Source: Leptolyngbya subtilissima AS-A7
GTDB taxonomy: Bacteria; Cyanobacteriota; Cyanobacteriia; Phormidesmidales; Phormidesmidaceae
DNA: 64,000 bases
NCBI RefSeq assembly: GCF_039962255.1
Contig: NZ_JAMPKY010000001.1
Span: 682,001-746,000 of the forward strand
Direction: 5' to 3'
This document shows positions 61,892-64,000 of the stretch, piece after piece. Under the pieces are notes generated by a model that was given only the letters and a program-made list of their open reading frames with translations, searched no databases and was not told where the DNA came from. Both the position numbers and the translations under genes were made by a program. Numbering within the stretch: position 1 is the stretch's first letter; every line of letters starts with the position of its first letter.

Positions 61892-62743
61892 CTACGACCC
61901 AGCCAGCAGCCGATTGACCACGCCCATGTGCCAGCCCAACCGCCAAACGCTGTTGTGGGACTTAAACCCAGACCCTAAAACCCGCAGACCCCACAGCGGG
62001 ATTAATACTAGGCGCGGCGGTAGCCCGTACAGTTGCATGCCCTGATCGCGATAGCGCAGGTAGAGGGTAGCTAGGCCATAGCCCCAGTTGTAGGCTTTGC
62101 GGTAAGTCGCGCGGCGGGCCTCAAAAAAAGACTGCTGGGCATCCGTAGCGTAGCGATAGTGCACCACCGCGTTGGGCACAAACACCAAGGGATGATCGGC
62201 CATTTGCACCCGAATGCAGTAATCGGCGTCTTCTAGGTGGGGAATGGTTTCGTCGAACCCGTTCACCGATTCGTGAATGTCTTTGCGAATGGCCAACCCG
62301 CAACCCCCGGCAAAGGGATAAAAGGGCGTTCTAAAGTTTTGCAGGCCGTCGGTTTGTGAGGTATTGGCGGTATCGTTGTTGAGTTTTTCGTAGTCGAGGC
62401 AACAGGCTAAAAAGCCGTGATTGACGAAGGCTTGGCCCAGGGCCTCAAGCCACCCCTCACTGACGATGTCATCGGCATCGCAAAAGGCCAGGTAGTCGCT
62501 GGTGGCAGCCTTAGCTCCAGCGTTGCGAGCGTGGGAAGCGCCCTGCATCCCCGCTGCATCAATCACTTTTAAGTTCGACAAGCGATCGCTGTATTGCTCA
62601 GCTACAGTGCGGCTGTTGTCGGTAGAGCCGTTGTCGGCCACGATTACCTCATAGGGAGCAACGGTCTGCTTAGTTAGAGCCTCTAGCTGCTGCCCGATAA
62701 AGGGTGCGGTATTGAAGCAGGGAATGATAACGCTTATTTTCAT
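61892..62743 (-). CDS. GT2 glycosyltransferase (copy B of tandem pair)
   Basis: 283 residues, homologous throughout to copy A: ISVIIPCFNTAPFIGQQLEA, then NGSTDNS, FCDADDIVSEGWL and HLEDADYCIRVQMADH. Long stretches, such as KAYNWGYGLATLYLRYRDQG, are identical in both. The missing C-terminal extension and many shared silent sites suggest duplication and later divergence. The role is as for copy A; the pair may add two similar residues to the same glycan. Confidence 0.88.
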   Translation of the reverse strand: MKISVIIPCFNTAPFIGQQLEALTKQTVAPYEVIVADNGSTDNSRTVAEQYSDRLSNLKVIDAAGMQGASHARNAGAKAATSDYLAFCDADDIVSEGWLEALGQAFVNHGFLACCLDYEKLNNDTANTSQTDGLQNFRTPFYPFAGGCGLAIRKDIHESVNGFDETIPHLEDADYCIRVQMADHPLVFVPNAVVHYRYATDAQQSFFEARRATYRKAYNWGYGLATLYLRYRDQGMQLYGLPPRLVLIPLWGLRVLGSGFKSHNSVWRLGWHMGVVNRLLAGS

Positions 62744-63113
62744 GTGACGATTCAGGGTGGGAGGACAATCCGCGATCGCAGTGCTCCGTAGTTACGTATT
62801 CAAGCCGTTTTGCTAAGTCTTTTACCCAGGAACAATGGCTAACCGTCTGGGTAGGTCGATTTGCAATGCCAAGCTAGTGTATAGCTCCGTTTCCAAAAGC
62901 AGGAGATGTATCGAAGAGGTTTATGTAAATAGCGTAGATGTGCCTTGAATAGGCGGACGTAGTCTTAGAACTGAATGGGAACTCTATAGAGGCAGATAGA
63001 ACGCCTAAAAGGAGTTTCTGGAGTTATGTGGAGCTGTATTACTGTAAATTTCATCACACAAATGCAGGCTTCAGGATGGTCCTGGTAGTTGTGCTGTCTA
63101 GACAGACTTGGGG
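62744..63113. other. Intergenic region upstream of the glycosyltransferase pair
   Basis: About 370 bp, fairly AT-rich, between the start of GT2 copy B and the 3' end of the DUF309 gene. It should hold the promoter for the glycosyltransferases. The palindrome CTACATGAATATATGTAG overlaps the DUF309 stop at 63114-63131. No gene is supported. Confidence 0.45.
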
Positions 63114-63578
63114 CTACATGAATATATGTAGTGCGGGCAAGCGGTGCCCAACTCCAGCGATCGCCACTACGGCTTTGGGGTCAACTTCTGCCGCTGGCTC
63201 TCCCTGGGCCTGAAGCGCTGCCGCTGCTACGTCAGCCACCCGTTCAGGGCCGCTCTGGTGCAGGGCGTTCAACCAGGCCCAGCCACAGTCGACCAAGCGC
63301 TCTACATCAATGCCTCCATAGGTAGGTTCAAAAGGGCGCAGGCGGTTCACCCCTTCCCCTAGCAGAATGCTGGCCCCTTTCCAGTTGCGGTTGCCCAGGT
63401 GATAGAGCCCCACCGCAATTTGCAAAATACCTTGGTAAAACGGCTTTTCGAGGGTGTTGGCCTCCATCCAAATGGCTTCGAGTACGTCGTGGCAGGCATA
63501 GTACTCGCCTTGGTTAAACAGAGCAACACCTTCCCCCAGGCGGGGATCAACACTATCGCTAGACATATCGACGGCCAT
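63114..63578 (-). CDS. DUF309 protein
   Basis: 154 residues. The central part, FNQGEYYACHDVLEAIWMEA, then EKPFYQGILQIAVGLYHLGN and WKGASILLGEGVNRL, matches DUF309, a small helical family widespread in cyanobacteria and Firmicutes; its conserved His and Glu residues could bind a metal. The function is unknown. There is no signal peptide. Start choices are MAVD and MSSD, four codons apart. The gene is divergent from glmM. Confidence 0.85.
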   Translation of the reverse strand: MAVDMSSDSVDPRLGEGVALFNQGEYYACHDVLEAIWMEANTLEKPFYQGILQIAVGLYHLGNRNWKGASILLGEGVNRLRPFEPTYGGIDVERLVDCGWAWLNALHQSGPERVADVAAAALQAQGEPAAEVDPKAVVAIAGVGHRLPALHIFM

Positions 63579-63669
63579 AACTATGGGGGAACTGGCCTAA
63601 AGGGATAGTTCCATCCTAAGGCAGAGGTGTTATCCTCCACTGTGAGTGTGAGGTGTGAGGAAAATTAAC

Positions 63670-64000
63670 ATGGTAAGTTCTCCGGTAAGGCCGACGGGCA
63701 CGGTACCTGTCAGCCAGCAACTCATTGATACTGAGACCGTTGTCGAGCGATCGCCGAAGGGATTGGGCGGCCTACAACTTCCCGCCGGTCCTCTGTTTGG
63801 CACCGATGGCATTCGTGGCAAAGCAGGAGATCTGTTAAATGCTCCCCTGGCCATGGAAATTGGCTACTGGGCTGGGCAGATCATGCAGGCGCAGGGCTTG
63901 ACCGACGGGCCGATTATTTTGGGCCAAGACTCCCGCACCTCTGGGCACATGCTGGCTACTGCCCTCTCCGCTGGGTTGACCTCGGCGGGGATAGATGTGT
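63670..64000 (+). CDS. glmM: Phosphoglucosamine mutase, N-terminal part (3' end outside window)
   Basis: Converts glucosamine-6-phosphate to glucosamine-1-phosphate for peptidoglycan precursor synthesis. The visible 110 residues start with a ~38-residue extension ([15 protein letters not shown]), then [20 protein letters not shown] and [12 protein letters not shown]; Ser91 is the phosphorylated catalytic serine. These match GlmM over other phosphohexomutases. The gene runs off the right edge. The N-terminal extension is longer than in most GlmM, so a later start is possible, but no good ATG lies nearer the domain. Confidence 0.92.
   Translation, partial: MVSSPVRPTGTVPVSQQLIDTETVVERSPKGLGGLQLPAGPLFGTDGIRGKAGDLLNAPLAMEIGYWAGQIMQAQGLTDGPIILGQDSRTSGHMLATALSAGLTSAGIDV

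Noticed and set aside
1-64000. Frequent GCGATCGC octamers as possible attachment or modification-phage sites
   Set aside because: They are spread evenly through genes and spacers and fit the HIP1 repeat typical of cyanobacteria; no local clustering marks an integration site.

Overview
The window looks like a chromosomal segment of a cyanobacterium. The HIP1 octamer GCGATCGC occurs throughout. Several genes are typical of the phylum: an NdhD subunit of NDH-1, cyanophycin synthetase, a DevBCA-type exporter, a DUF1995 protein, a DUF1821/YbjN-like protein and a Tat-exported beta carbonic anhydrase. Base composition is moderately GC-rich in most genes, with more AT-rich islands around 5.7-6.3 kb and 42.7-44.4 kb. 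A Leptolyngbya/Nodosilinea-like filament is a reasonable guess, but nothing here fixes the genus. No rRNA, tRNA, CRISPR array or intact insertion sequence was recognised.

Layout. 0-5.7 kb: a truncated membrane protein, an NlpC/P60 peptidase, a YbhN-like membrane protein, a polyprenyl-type GT2 transferase and an ArsB/NhaD-type permease. 5.7-13.3 kb: a small unrecognised reading frame with a terminator, a secreted Pro/Gln-repeat protein, leuA, two exported proteins, then a scrap zone with a duplicated leuA 3' end and a decayed BrnTA toxin-antitoxin pair, and a lone ndhD. 13.6-21.7 kb (minus strand): a Tat-exported beta carbonic anhydrase, then a six-gene stressosome-like operon running rsbR-rsbS-rsbT, an HATPase-PP2C fusion and two hybrid histidine kinases. 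22.7-31.9 kb: a two-protein NRPS (C-A-PCP, then TubC_N-C-A(N-MT)-PCP-TE) predicted to make and release an N-methylated dipeptide. 32-42.5 kb: a Uma2 nuclease, a 1214-residue multidomain membrane protein, two helical or membrane proteins, an FkbM-like methyltransferase, a coiled-coil protein, a zinc-ribbon membrane protein and a ProA-like protein. 42.5-44.4 kb: a lower-GC GT61 gene beside a perfect 20-bp hairpin. 44.4-49.7 kb: a YbjN-like protein and a devB-devC-devC-devA exporter locus. 49.9-55.5 kb: a FecR-domain protein, an outer-membrane barrel, a glyoxalase-fold membrane protein, a sigma-70-like protein and a TPR lipoprotein-like or exported protein. 55.6-64 kb: cyanophycin synthetase, DUF1995, a cysteine desulfurase, a tandem pair of GT2 genes, DUF309 and the start of glmM.

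How the parts may work together. The stressosome operon carries its own output: an RsbT-like ATPase domain is fused directly to a hybrid kinase, and no sigma-B gene is present, so the signal probably leaves through phosphorelay. The NRPS genes are translationally coupled and carry their own thioesterase, but no dedicated export or tailoring gene lies beside them. Short palindromic G/C-rich repeats have been absorbed in frame into the second NRPS and into the YbhN-like protein, and the same 16-bp unit found in an NRPS linker lies upstream of the YbjN-like gene. Product names follow from motifs and family resemblance read by eye; no database search was run.
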